This document shows, one piece after another, positions 6,856 to 14,177 of a stretch of DNA of 15,616 bases. Source of the DNA: Micavibrio sp. (lineage in GTDB: Bacteria; Pseudomonadota; Alphaproteobacteria; Micavibrionales; Micavibrionaceae). A model generated the notes under the pieces. That model saw only the letters and a program-made list of their open reading frames with translations. It made no database searches and was not told the DNA's origin. Within the stretch, counting starts at the first letter, position 1; each line of letters starts with the position of its first letter. Location: NCBI GenBank assembly GCA_027066695.1, contig JAMONE010000053.1, positions 1 through 15,616 of the forward strand, read 5' to 3'. Made by a program: the position numbers and the translations under genes.

Positions 6856-7256
6856 TGATTATAGGTATAGGTAGCGATATTGTTGATATCAGGCGCATTG
6901 AAAATATATTGCGCCGCCATGGTGATCGTTTTATTACGCGGTGTTTTACTGAAGCTGAAAAGAATTTAGCAGATAAAAGGCAAAAATCTGATTTATATTA
7001 CGCAACCTATGCAAAGCGTTTTGCTGCGAAAGAGGCATGTGTTAAGGCTCTTGGTAGTGGTTTTATCGATGATATTACAATGAAAGATATTGGCATTGAT
7101 AAAGATAATAAAGGCCGCCCATTTTTAGTTCTTAGTGGCGGTGCGCTTGAGAGGCTTAACTCGCTTACCCCTGAAAATATGAAGACTGTTATTCATTTAT
7201 CTTTGAGTGACGAGCCGCCATATGCGCAGGCTTTTGTAGTTATTGAGGCGCATTAA
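6855..7256 (+). CDS. acpS: Holo-[acyl-carrier-protein] synthase
   Basis: AcpS transfers 4'-phosphopantetheine from CoA to a serine of acyl carrier protein, activating it for fatty-acid synthesis. The 133-residue protein has the N-terminal motif IIGIGSDIVDIRRIE (residues 2-16, metal-binding D8) and RFAAKEACVKALGSGF (55-70) with E60, matching the two metal-binding acidic residues of E. coli AcpS. The segment GDRFITRCFTEAE fits the family. It starts within the stop codon of the DUF2062 gene, so expression is coupled. It is followed after 79 bases by lepB in the conserved acpS-lepB-rnc-era order. Confidence 0.96.
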   Translation: MIIGIGSDIVDIRRIENILRRHGDRFITRCFTEAEKNLADKRQKSDLYYATYAKRFAAKEACVKALGSGFIDDITMKDIGIDKDNKGRPFLVLSGGALERLNSLTPENMKTVIHLSLSDEPPYAQAFVVIEAH

Positions 7257-7335
7257 TTAACCATATGTTTGTAAAGATTAGGATAAATGATTCAGCTCTG
7301 GCTTTTGTTGGTTTTTTCCTGTAAACCCTTTTACT

Positions 7336-8178
7336 ATGTTGGAAAAAATGAAAAATATAGATGATAAGGCCAAGGATCAAGTCGCGGATGAAAAGCCGCC
7401 TGTGTTGATTGATAAAAATGAAATCAGCGATTTTATGAAAACAGCATTAGTGGCCGTTGCAATTGCTCTTATTATACGCTCTGTATTCTTTGAGCCGTTT
7501 CATATTCCTTCTGGCTCTATGAAGCCAACATTATTGGTCGGGGATTATCTGTTCGTTAATAAGCCAGCTTATGGTTATAGTAAATATTCATTTCCTTTTG
7601 ATATCGCGCCAATAGAGCAGCGCATATTTGCAAAAGAGCCAAAGCGCGGTGATGTCATTGTCTTTGCTCTTCCGACAAATACGGGCGTTGATTATATTAA
7701 GCGCATCGTTGCCCTTCCAGGTGAGAGAGTAATGGTTAGTCGCGGGCGATTATTTATCAATGATAAAATCGTCCCACGCACTCTTGTTGGTGAGGTTGAG
7801 GTTGATAATGATAATCAAAATGTGCAAAAACTTACGGGTTATATAGAAACTCTTCCGGGCGGTGTTCAGCATAAAATTTATGAACTATCTGATTATGAAC
7901 CGCTGGATAATACTGACCTATACACTGTGCCTGAGGGGCATTATTTTGTGATGGGTGATAATCGTGATAACTCGCAAGACAGCCGCGTAGCTAGCCGCGT
8001 TGGCCCTGTTCCATTTGAGAATATAGTCGGGCGCGCAGATTTCTTATTCTTCTCTACTAATGGATTCGCACATCTTTTCGAGATATGGAAATGGCCTTGG
8101 AGTGTGCGTTACAGCCGTTTATTTATGGATATTGATCCAGTGAGAGTAGAAGTAAAAGAGCAAAAGACAGCGCTCTGA
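7336..8178 (+). CDS. lepB: Signal peptidase I
   Basis: LepB cleaves signal peptides from exported proteins at the periplasmic face of the inner membrane. The 280-residue protein has one N-terminal membrane anchor (about residues 35-50) preceded by a charged cytoplasmic tail. It has the catalytic box HIPSGSMKPTLLVGDYLFVN with Ser61 as nucleophile, and RGDVIVFALP...DYIKRIVALPGE with the general-base Lys122. The late conserved box MGDNRDNSQDSR lies at 206-217. The Ser/Lys dyad is intact. The start is uncertain: the ATG at 7336 has no ribosome site, while the ATG four codons later (7348) has GGA just upstream and may be the true start. It follows acpS by 79 bases and precedes rnc by 33. Confidence 0.96.
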   Translation: MLEKMKNIDDKAKDQVADEKPPVLIDKNEISDFMKTALVAVAIALIIRSVFFEPFHIPSGSMKPTLLVGDYLFVNKPAYGYSKYSFPFDIAPIEQRIFAKEPKRGDVIVFALPTNTGVDYIKRIVALPGERVMVSRGRLFINDKIVPRTLVGEVEVDNDNQNVQKLTGYIETLPGGVQHKIYELSDYEPLDNTDLYTVPEGHYFVMGDNRDNSQDSRVASRVGPVPFENIVGRADFLFFSTNGFAHLFEIWKWPWSVRYSRLFMDIDPVRVEVKEQKTAL

Positions 8179-8211
8179 TGCTAAAGATATATAATTAAGA
8201 AAGGCTTTTAA

Positions 8212-8889
8212 ATGCTAAAGCCCGTTGAAAAATTCCAAGAAATAATAGGTTATTCCTTTCGGGATGGTGATTTGTTGCGTGTGGCTTTAATACATTCAAG
8301 CACTGGAAGTGATGAGAATTATGAGCGTCTGGAATTTTTGGGTGATCGCGTTTTAGGGCTTGTTATAGCATCGCTGTTGTTTGAAAAATTCCCTAATGAA
8401 AATGAGGGCGACCTCGCCAAACGTCTTGCATTTTTAGTACAAGGCGAAACATTAGCAAAGCTATCAGCCCAAATATTATTAGGTGATTACATTGTTTTAT
8501 CTGATGCCGAGCGTGATGCTGGTGGGGCGGAAAATGACCATATACTTGCCGATGTGTTTGAGTCTGTAATTGGCGCAATATATCTTGATGGTGGAATTGA
8601 GCCTTGCCATGCTTTAATAAGAGGGCAATGGAAAGGTATTTTGGGTGAAATGAAAACACCTCCTCAGCATCCTAAAACTGCAATTCAAGAATGGGCGCAA
8701 GGCCAAGGATTGCCACTACCTATCTACGAAATAATCGCTCAAAGCGGCCCAGATCATGCGCCTATATTTGAAGTTAAGCTAATCGTTAAGGGGCATAATT
8801 TTATTACCGCAAGCGGTAAATCCCGCGCAGAGGCAGAAAAGCTGGTTGCAGAAAAATTTATGAAAGGCGTGGAGTTGCATGATGAGTAA
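8212..8889 (+). CDS. rnc: Ribonuclease III
   Basis: RNase III is a dimeric, Mg-dependent endonuclease for double-stranded RNA that processes rRNA precursors and some mRNAs. The 225-residue protein has the signature ERLEFLGDRVL (residues 38-48) with E38, E41 and D45, and ADVFESVIGAIYLDGG (113-128) with D114 and E117. These fall at the same numbers as the E. coli catalytic residues. A double-stranded RNA-binding domain follows from about residue 155 to the end, with the usual GKSRAEAEKLVAEKFM ending. The ATG has an AAAGG ribosome site about 7 bases upstream. The 3' end overlaps era by about 10 bases, the classic rnc-era coupling. Confidence 0.97.
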   Translation: MLKPVEKFQEIIGYSFRDGDLLRVALIHSSTGSDENYERLEFLGDRVLGLVIASLLFEKFPNENEGDLAKRLAFLVQGETLAKLSAQILLGDYIVLSDAERDAGGAENDHILADVFESVIGAIYLDGGIEPCHALIRGQWKGILGEMKTPPQHPKTAIQEWAQGQGLPLPIYEIIAQSGPDHAPIFEVKLIVKGHNFITASGKSRAEAEKLVAEKFMKGVELHDE

Positions 8890-9808
8890 TAAAGAAAATA
8901 CTAATGCTATACGCTGTGGATTTGTTAGTGTTATTGGTATTCCAAATGCGGGTAAATCCACGTTGATTAATACGTTGGTTGGTTCAAAAGTTTCAATAGT
9001 ATCACGCAAAGTTCAAACTACGCGCACGCGTGTTTTGGGGATGGCTGCGCATGATAATACGCAAATTATTTTGATTGATACCCCTGGTATTTTCAAGCCA
9101 ACTAAAACATTAGAAAAAGCGATGGTGAGTGCGGCTCTATCTAGTTTTGAAAGTGCAGATTATATCTTGCATATGGTTGATGCGGCTATGAAAAATCCAG
9201 TTGAGCGCAATAAAATGATTTTAAATTCTTTGGCAAAGCAAAAAAATGTCATACTTATTTTGAATAAAATTGATAAAATATCAAGATTTGATCTGCTTGG
9301 CTTAACAAAAGAAATGAACGATGCTTTTCCTTATGTGGCAACATTTATGATTAGTGCTACTCGTAACAAGGGTGTTAAGGATTTAGCAGGCTATTTGGCG
9401 GGCATTTTGCCAGAGCAGCCATGGATATATCCTGAAGATCAAATGAGCGACATGCCCATGCGCCTTATGGCAGCAGAAATAACTCGCGAGAAAATCTTTC
9501 ACCAATTGCACGAAGAAATTCCTTATTCTGTTTTTGTCGAGACAGAAAGCTGGGAGGATTTTGATAATGGAAGTGTTAAAATATCTCAACTTATTTACGT
9601 TCAAAGAGATAGCCAAAAAGCAATTATCCTTGGAAAGCGTGGCTCTAAAATTGGGGCAATCGGACAAGCCTCACGCAAAGAGCTTGAAGAAATTATGGGG
9701 CAGAAAGTTCACTTGAAAATCTTTGTTAAAGTTCAAGAGAATTGGGCAGAGCGCGTTGAAAACTATGAAATGTTCGGCCTTGATATCCCACAGAATGGAC
9801 ATATTTAA
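8879..9808 (+). CDS. era: GTPase Era
   Basis: Era is an essential GTPase that binds 16S rRNA and helps assemble the 30S subunit. The 309-residue protein shows all G-box motifs: G1 GIPNAGKS (20-27), an effector loop with QTTRTRVLG (46-54), G3 DTPG (67-70), G4 NKID (129-132) and G5 SAT (159-161). The C-terminal KH domain (about 205-290) contains IILGKRGSKIGAIG (249-262), its RNA-binding GxxG loop. Two ATG codons lie in tandem; GGAG (8871-8874) is 4 bases before the first and 7 before the second (8882), so the second may be used. It overlaps rnc upstream and its stop overlaps the start of the M16 peptidase gene (TAATG). Confidence 0.97.
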   Translation: MMSNKENTNAIRCGFVSVIGIPNAGKSTLINTLVGSKVSIVSRKVQTTRTRVLGMAAHDNTQIILIDTPGIFKPTKTLEKAMVSAALSSFESADYILHMVDAAMKNPVERNKMILNSLAKQKNVILILNKIDKISRFDLLGLTKEMNDAFPYVATFMISATRNKGVKDLAGYLAGILPEQPWIYPEDQMSDMPMRLMAAEITREKIFHQLHEEIPYSVFVETESWEDFDNGSVKISQLIYVQRDSQKAIILGKRGSKIGAIGQASRKELEEIMGQKVHLKIFVKVQENWAERVENYEMFGLDIPQNGHI

Positions 9809-11076
9809 TGAAAATTGAGCCTAGAATCACAACATTATCAAATGGTTTGCGCGTAGTTACCGATTACGTTTCCTCAGTCGAGAGCGTGGCTGTTGGCGTT
9901 TGGATTAATGCTGGTGCGCGTAATGAAACCGCAGAGCATAACGGCGCAGCGCATATGGTTGAGCATATGTTGTTCAAAGGTACGCAAAGGCGTAATGCGC
10001 AGGAAATTGCCGAGGTGATTGAAAATGTTGGCGGTAATATAAATGCTTATACCAGCCGTGAAGTTACCAGCTACCATATTCATCTTTTGAAGGATGATTT
10101 GCCATTGGCTCTGGATGTCTTGGCTGATATTACTCAGCATTCTACAATGCCCGAAGATGAGGTCGAGCGTGAGCGTGAAGTTATTTTGCAGGAAATCGGC
10201 ATGTGCTATGACACGCCTGATGATATAATATTCGACAATTATTATGAAGCAGCATACCCCGCGCAAGCTTTTGGCGCACCTATTCTTGGCACTAATGAGA
10301 TTATCTCTCAAATGAGCCGTAAGACTTTGATGGGCTTTGTTAATGATAATTATACGCCCCAACGCATGGTTATTTGCGCAAGTGGTAATTTTGATCATGA
10401 TGTATTTGTTAAAGATGTTGAAGAGAAATTCAACGCTTTGCCGAAAGGTCAAGATGCTAGTAAAATCGCCGCTAATTACAATGGCGGGGAGTATTGCCAA
10501 ACACGTGAATTGGAGCAAAGCCACATAGTCCTTGGCTTTAAGGGCGTATCTCGCACTAGTAATGATTTTTATACGGCGCGAATTTTGGCGACGCTTTTGG
10601 GCGGGGGGATGTCTTCTCGATTATTTCAGGAGGTGCGTGAAAAACGTGGCTTGGTTTATTCGATTTACAGCTTCCACAGCGCGCATAGCGATGACGGGCA
10701 ACTTCTTATTTATGCGGGCACTGGCCCTGATAAATTGCCAGAGCTTATACCTGTGATTTGTGGGGAGATTAATAAAATTGGCTCAACAATTACTGAAAAA
10801 GAGTTAGAACGCGCAAAGGCTCAGCTTCGCTCGAACACTCTTATGTCACGCGAGTCTATGATGAGCCGCGCTGACGGTAATGCCAAATCTTTGATGCTTA
10901 ATGGTAAAATACGCTCCGTTGATGAAATTATCAGTAATATTAATGCGGTTGATATCGCATCTTTGGGTAAAGTTGCACATCAAATATTTAATACTACCCC
11001 AACATTATCCGCTCTTGGCCCATTGGATAAGATGGAAAATTTTGATGGAATTAAGAAAAGACTTTCTGGCTCTTAA
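9808..11076 (+). CDS. M16 family zinc peptidase, mitochondrial-processing-peptidase type
   Basis: This 422-residue protein belongs to the pitrilysin-type (M16B) metallopeptidases. The inverted zinc motif HMVEH is at residues 49-53 (H49, E52, H53), and the third ligand is E129 within EVILQEIGM, 76 residues after H53, as in active members. The glycine-rich GGGMSSRLFQEVREKRGLVYSIYS segment in the second half is typical of the MPP-beta/alphaproteobacterial subgroup. The C-terminal half retains the fold without a zinc site. No signal peptide is evident, so a cytoplasmic protein is suggested, perhaps degrading small peptides such as released signal peptides. It begins within the era stop codon, which ties it to the lepB-rnc-era operon. 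The exact substrate is unknown. Confidence 0.93.
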   Translation: MKIEPRITTLSNGLRVVTDYVSSVESVAVGVWINAGARNETAEHNGAAHMVEHMLFKGTQRRNAQEIAEVIENVGGNINAYTSREVTSYHIHLLKDDLPLALDVLADITQHSTMPEDEVEREREVILQEIGMCYDTPDDIIFDNYYEAAYPAQAFGAPILGTNEIISQMSRKTLMGFVNDNYTPQRMVICASGNFDHDVFVKDVEEKFNALPKGQDASKIAANYNGGEYCQTRELEQSHIVLGFKGVSRTSNDFYTARILATLLGGGMSSRLFQEVREKRGLVYSIYSFHSAHSDDGQLLIYAGTGPDKLPELIPVICGEINKIGSTITEKELERAKAQLRSNTLMSRESMMSRADGNAKSLMLNGKIRSVDEIISNINAVDIASLGKVAHQIFNTTPTLSALGPLDKMENFDGIKKRLSGS

Positions 11077-11090
11077 TTATAGAAGTATAC

Positions 11091-11200
11091 CAACGAAATG
11101 ACAGCTCTTGTATCTTATAGTGGTTCAAGTTCAAGTTAAGAATAAGGCACTTAAGTACAGTAAAAATCAAAGCCGTCATTTCTGCGCAGGCGTGAATCAG
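11091..11200. repeat. Degenerate inverted-repeat element between M16 and prmA genes
   Basis: GAAATGACAGCT (11095-11106) is an 11-of-12 inverted match to AGCCGTCATTTC (11171-11182), separated by 64 bases. The right arm continues as a sequence similar to the widespread GTCATTCCCGCGNAGGCGGGAATC-type intergenic palindrome, but with several changes that weaken its hairpin. No coding frame lies inside. It may be a decayed non-autonomous mobile element or two old palindromic repeats. The rest of the 182-base gap between the convergent genes shows nothing recognisable, and no strong terminator was found for either gene. Confidence 0.4.
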
Positions 11201-11258
11201 TTATTGTCTTATTTCTAATTTAAATTACTAAACATATATACTCTTAATTAAAATCACG

Positions 11259-12164
11259 TTACTTTTGCATAACAAGAGTTGACCATTCACCGATATCATA
11301 GCGTTTTCTAAGGGTAAGTCCTTCGCCTTCATAGGCCGAGGCAACGAGGTCTGCTTGTTCGATCAGCATCCCCGAAAGCACGGCATAGCCATTATCATCC
11401 AAAACACTGCATAAGGTCGATGCCATTTCAATAACAGGGCCAGCGAGGATATTTGCCAAGATCAACTCGTAAGGTTTTTGCCTATCAACGCTTGGAGTGT
11501 TAAATCCATCGCCGCACTCGCAAGTCAGCGAGGTTTTCCCCAAATTAACGCCGTTCATTTGCGCATGACGCTTGGTAACTACTATGCTTTCTGCGTCATT
11601 ATCAATGCCAAGCACAGGGCTTTTCCAAAGCTTCCACGCGGCAATAGCAAGAATACCCGAGCCTGTTCCCATATCGAGAATATTCCACGGGCATGCGCCC
11701 TTGCCTTTCAGATCGAGCATAGCTTGCATACAGCCGTTAGTGGTTTCATGCTCACCAGAGCCAAAGGCGGTGGCTGCGTCAACTTGCAAGCCAATCTGAC
11801 CTTGCGGCACTTCGCCGTCATAATGGCTGCCATGTATAAAGAACGGACCGATAGAAAATGGCTTGAATTCTTTATACGTCTTTTCAAGCCAGTTAATGTC
11901 GGGTGTCTTAATGATTTCTATATGTTCGCCTAGGACTTCTATGTCGTCAATATCATGGGCGGCAATTTGCAAGGATAGCCTAGCAATCAGATCATTAATA
12001 TTCGGCTTATCATCCATAAGCCATTCTAATGTCCATAAGCCTTTATGTTTTCTATCTGCGCGCGCGGCGGAGCTGGATAACGCTATATCAATAAACGTTT
12101 CTGCCAGACAAAATAAAATCTCGTCTGACACATTTTTTTGGATATTAAACCGAATTGTATACAA
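11259..12164 (-). CDS. prmA: Ribosomal protein L11 methyltransferase PrmA
   Basis: PrmA is an S-adenosylmethionine-dependent methyltransferase that trimethylates lysines and the N-terminus of ribosomal protein L11. The 301-residue protein has an N-terminal substrate-recognition domain (about 1-100) and a Rossmann domain. The latter carries LQVDAATAFGSGEHETT (126-142), motif I ILDMGTGSGILAIAA (162-176), the acidic VLGIDND strand end (184-190), and the hallmark ILANILAGP (235-243). The only start codon that gives the full N-terminus is TTG at 12162-12164, five bases after the stop of the upstream gene and without a clear ribosome site. Translation is therefore probably coupled to the FYDLN-protein gene. 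A later GTG would delete part of the first strand. Confidence 0.94.
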   Translation of the reverse strand: MYTIRFNIQKNVSDEILFCLAETFIDIALSSSAARADRKHKGLWTLEWLMDDKPNINDLIARLSLQIAAHDIDDIEVLGEHIEIIKTPDINWLEKTYKEFKPFSIGPFFIHGSHYDGEVPQGQIGLQVDAATAFGSGEHETTNGCMQAMLDLKGKGACPWNILDMGTGSGILAIAAWKLWKSPVLGIDNDAESIVVTKRHAQMNGVNLGKTSLTCECGDGFNTPSVDRQKPYELILANILAGPVIEMASTLCSVLDDNGYAVLSGMLIEQADLVASAYEGEGLTLRKRYDIGEWSTLVMQK

Positions 12165-12169
12165 GGCAG

Positions 12170-12568
12170 CTAAGCTTCGTCATCCAAAAGGATATCTTCG
12201 TCATCATCATCAGCAGCACTATTAGCCACTAAATCTGGGATATCATCCAAGGTATCTTCACCAAGCACTGTATCGTCGTCTTCAGCTTCTTTTGTTGATA
12301 TTTCTGCATCATCGAGACTAACAACTTCAACTTCGGAATCTTCTTCTATGATTTCGCCTTCGTCTTTTTTAGTTTCAACTTCTTTAATAATCGATTCTTT
12401 AGTTTCAACCGCAGCAATGCGTCCACGGCGGGCTTTAGCCTTAACCTCACCTGTAAATTCAGTGTCACATTCAGGACATATAATCGGGCGTTTATTCAAA
12501 TCATAAAAGCGTCCACCGCAACTTATGCAAATTCTTTTTAATCCCATTGGGTTTACTGCTATACTCAC
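12170..12568 (-). CDS. TIGR02300 (FYDLN acid) family zinc-ribbon protein
   Basis: This 132-residue protein has an N-terminal zinc ribbon with two CxxC pairs (C14/C17 and C31/C34) enclosing the diagnostic FYDLN at residues 21-25. A Lys/Arg-rich linker follows, then a long Asp/Glu-rich, probably disordered tail. This layout is the alphaproteobacterial TIGR02300/FYDLN_acid family, of unknown function. The start is GTG at 12566-12568, supported by a strong GAGGAG ribosome site (12578-12583 on this strand) 9 bases upstream; the in-frame ATG seven codons later would shorten the conserved N-terminus. It is the first gene of a two-gene operon with prmA, five bases downstream. The DNA of the tail is rich in GAT/GAA repeats, which may be prone to slippage. 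Confidence 0.92.
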   Translation of the reverse strand: MSIAVNPMGLKRICISCGGRFYDLNKRPIICPECDTEFTGEVKAKARRGRIAAVETKESIIKEVETKKDEGEIIEEDSEVEVVSLDDAEISTKEAEDDDTVLGEDTLDDIPDLVANSAADDDDEDILLDDEA

Positions 12569-12662
12569 TTCTTTTTTCTCCTCATTAAGGTAATTATTAT
12601 TCAGGTTTCAATTGCCTTATTTTAAGGCTGCTGTCAATTGTAAATAAATTGGTAAGAGTTTG

Positions 12663-12734
12663 AGAGTATAGTCATTCTCTTTGAAAGAGTATAGACCAAA
12701 GATGCGTATCGTTGTACGATGTAGCTGTGGGTCT
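12663..12734 (+). promoter_or_regulatory. Upstream region of the thiolase gene: direct repeats and small hairpins
   Basis: AGAGTATAG occurs twice (12663-12671 and 12686-12694), 23 bases apart, and CTCTT/AAGAG (12677-12689) forms a small inverted repeat between them. Further on, ATCGT/ACGAT (12708-12720) form a hairpin enclosed by AGACC (12693-12697) and GGTCT (12730-12734). These could be an operator or a folded leader for the beta-oxidation genes, but each element is short and chance is a real possibility. An AGGGA ribosome site follows just before the thiolase ATG. Confidence 0.25.
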
Positions 12735-12765
12735 TTAGAATTTATCATTATAAAAGGGAATTATC

Positions 12766-13893
12766 ATGCAAAAATCAGTTGTTATCTGTGGCTTTAAACG
12801 CTCCCCAATGCATTTTGCAAATAAAGGAGAGCTGGCAAAAATTCGCCCTGATGATATGGCGGCGCAAGTTATAAAGGCTTTGGTTGCCGATATTGGTGTA
12901 AATACTGGTGATATAGAGGATTTACTTATGGGCTGCGCTTTCCCTGAAGCCGAACAAGGATTTAACATTGCAAGACTTGTTGCTGGTCATGCGGGGCTGC
13001 CTGACAGCGTCGGCGGCGCAACAATTAACCGCTTTTGCGGATCATCCATGAGCGCCATACATACCGTCGCAGGCATGATTCAAATGGATGCTGGCGAGGT
13101 ATTTATCTGCGCAGGCGTTGAGAGCATGAGCCGCATTCCTATGGGCGGGTTTAACCCTATGCCTAATCCTGCTATCCACGCGGAAAACCCTGCGGCATAT
13201 ATGGGAATGGGCGAGACTGCGGAGAATTTAGCCAAAAAATATGATATTGCCCGCGCGGCTCAAGAAGAATTCGCGGTTGCCTCTCATCATAAAGCGGCTG
13301 CGGCTGCAAACGCAGGGAAATTCGATGATGAAATTGTACCGATTGGAGAAGTTAAAACAGACGGAACTATTCGCGGTGATTCGTCTATTGAGAAACTCGC
13401 AACTCTAAAGCCTGCTTTCCTTGAGGGTGGCAGCGTTACGGCGGCAACCTCATCGCCTTTGACGGATGGCTCGGCAGCGGTATTGGTTGCTTCCGAAGAA
13501 TACGCCGATAAGCACGGGTTAGAGAAACTTGCGCGTATCAAGAGCATTGCTACGGCAGGCTGCGCGGCTGAAATTATGGGCATAGGCCCTGTTCCTGCAA
13601 CAAATAAAGCGTTGGAACGCGCAGGTTTAACCATAGATGATATCGATATTATAGAGCTGAACGAAGCTTTCGCCGCGCAAGGTCTATCGGTTATTAAAGA
13701 GCTTGGTATTGATATATCAAAAGTTAATCTCGACGGCGGAGCTATCGCGCTCGGTCATCCACTAGGAACATCAGGAGTGCGCATCACAGGTAAAGCTGCA
13801 TCCTTGCTAAAACGCGAGGGCAAGAAATACGCTCTAGCAACCATGTGCATCGGCGGCGGACAAGGCGTTGCTACTGTGCTGGAGGGGATTTGA
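12766..13893 (+). CDS. fadA: Thiolase (acetyl-CoA C-acyltransferase), FadA type
   Basis: Thiolase cleaves 3-ketoacyl-CoA with CoA to release acetyl-CoA, the last step of fatty-acid beta-oxidation; related enzymes run the reverse condensation. The 375-residue length is slightly short for the family (about 390). The nucleophile is C91 in INRFCGSSM, the catalytic His is H331 in GGAIALGHPLGTSG, and the second Cys is C361 in MCIGGGQG. NEAFAAQ is also present, so the active site is complete. The ATG at 12766 has an AGGGA ribosome site seven bases upstream. Pairing with a 3-hydroxyacyl-CoA dehydrogenase gene downstream points to degradation rather than biosynthetic acetoacetyl-CoA formation. The gene between them, an MNT antitoxin homologue, begins within this gene's stop codon. 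Confidence 0.94.
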   Translation: MQKSVVICGFKRSPMHFANKGELAKIRPDDMAAQVIKALVADIGVNTGDIEDLLMGCAFPEAEQGFNIARLVAGHAGLPDSVGGATINRFCGSSMSAIHTVAGMIQMDAGEVFICAGVESMSRIPMGGFNPMPNPAIHAENPAAYMGMGETAENLAKKYDIARAAQEEFAVASHHKAAAAANAGKFDDEIVPIGEVKTDGTIRGDSSIEKLATLKPAFLEGGSVTAATSSPLTDGSAAVLVASEEYADKHGLEKLARIKSIATAGCAAEIMGIGPVPATNKALERAGLTIDDIDIIELNEAFAAQGLSVIKELGIDISKVNLDGGAIALGHPLGTSGVRITGKAASLLKREGKKYALATMCIGGGQGVATVLEGI

Positions 13894-14177
13894 TGGATAA
13901 AGAAATCTACAACCGTCTTAAAGAAATAAAACCAACGCTTGAGAAATACAAGCTTAGCCGTCTGCGCCTGTTCGGATCACATGCCAGAGATGACTACAAA
14001 ACGGATAGTGATGTTGATTTACTGGTGGAATTTTATGAGATGCCATCTCTTTTTGAACTCCTTGATATTCAAGAAGATATAGAAAGCAAAATAAATAAAA
14101 AAGTAGATTTAGTTTTTCCGCATAAAATATTCCCCGAAATGAAAAAAAGCATTTTAGAGGACGCAATCGATGTCTAA
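13893..14177 (+). CDS. mntA: MNT-domain nucleotidyltransferase, MntA-type antitoxin
   Basis: This 94-residue minimal nucleotidyltransferase carries the GSx10DxD motif: FGSHARDDYKTDSDVDLLV, with G28-S29, D40 and D42, and the third metal-binding Asp at D72 in KKVDLVF. In MNT/HepT systems this partner is the antitoxin, which adenylylates the HEPN toxin HepT. All catalytic residues are present. I chose the ATG at 13893 because it overlaps the thiolase stop (TGATG) and has a strong GGAGGGG site upstream; a longer reading from 13845 would add an Arg/Cys-rich stretch unlike the family. It overlaps the following hepT remnant by 8 bases, the usual arrangement of the pair. Confidence 0.9.
   Translation: MDKEIYNRLKEIKPTLEKYKLSRLRLFGSHARDDYKTDSDVDLLVEFYEMPSLFELLDIQEDIESKINKKVDLVFPHKIFPEMKKSILEDAIDV

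Noticed and set aside
9874..10524. 216-codon minus-strand reading frame
   Set aside because: It lies entirely antisense to the M16 peptidase zinc-domain region and has no recognisable domain; length is explained by the codon bias of the sense gene.
11478..11933. 151-codon plus-strand reading frame
   Set aside because: Antisense to the PrmA methyltransferase domain, with no motif of its own.
12170..12240. Asp-codon-rich DNA (GAT/GAC runs) as a microsatellite or tandem repeat locus
   Set aside because: It simply encodes the acidic tail that is characteristic of the FYDLN acid family; the repeats are imperfect.
12609..12640. Promoter for the FYDLN-prmA operon with a perfect TTGACA (12632-12637, minus strand)
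   Set aside because: No acceptable -10 box is found at 16-18 bases; the GCCTT/AAGGC inverted repeat in the spacer is short and could be chance.
13845..13892. Extended N-terminus for the MNT protein (Arg/Cys-rich)
   Set aside because: It is the thiolase 3' end read in another frame; the ATG at 13893 has a strong ribosome site and matches the family start.
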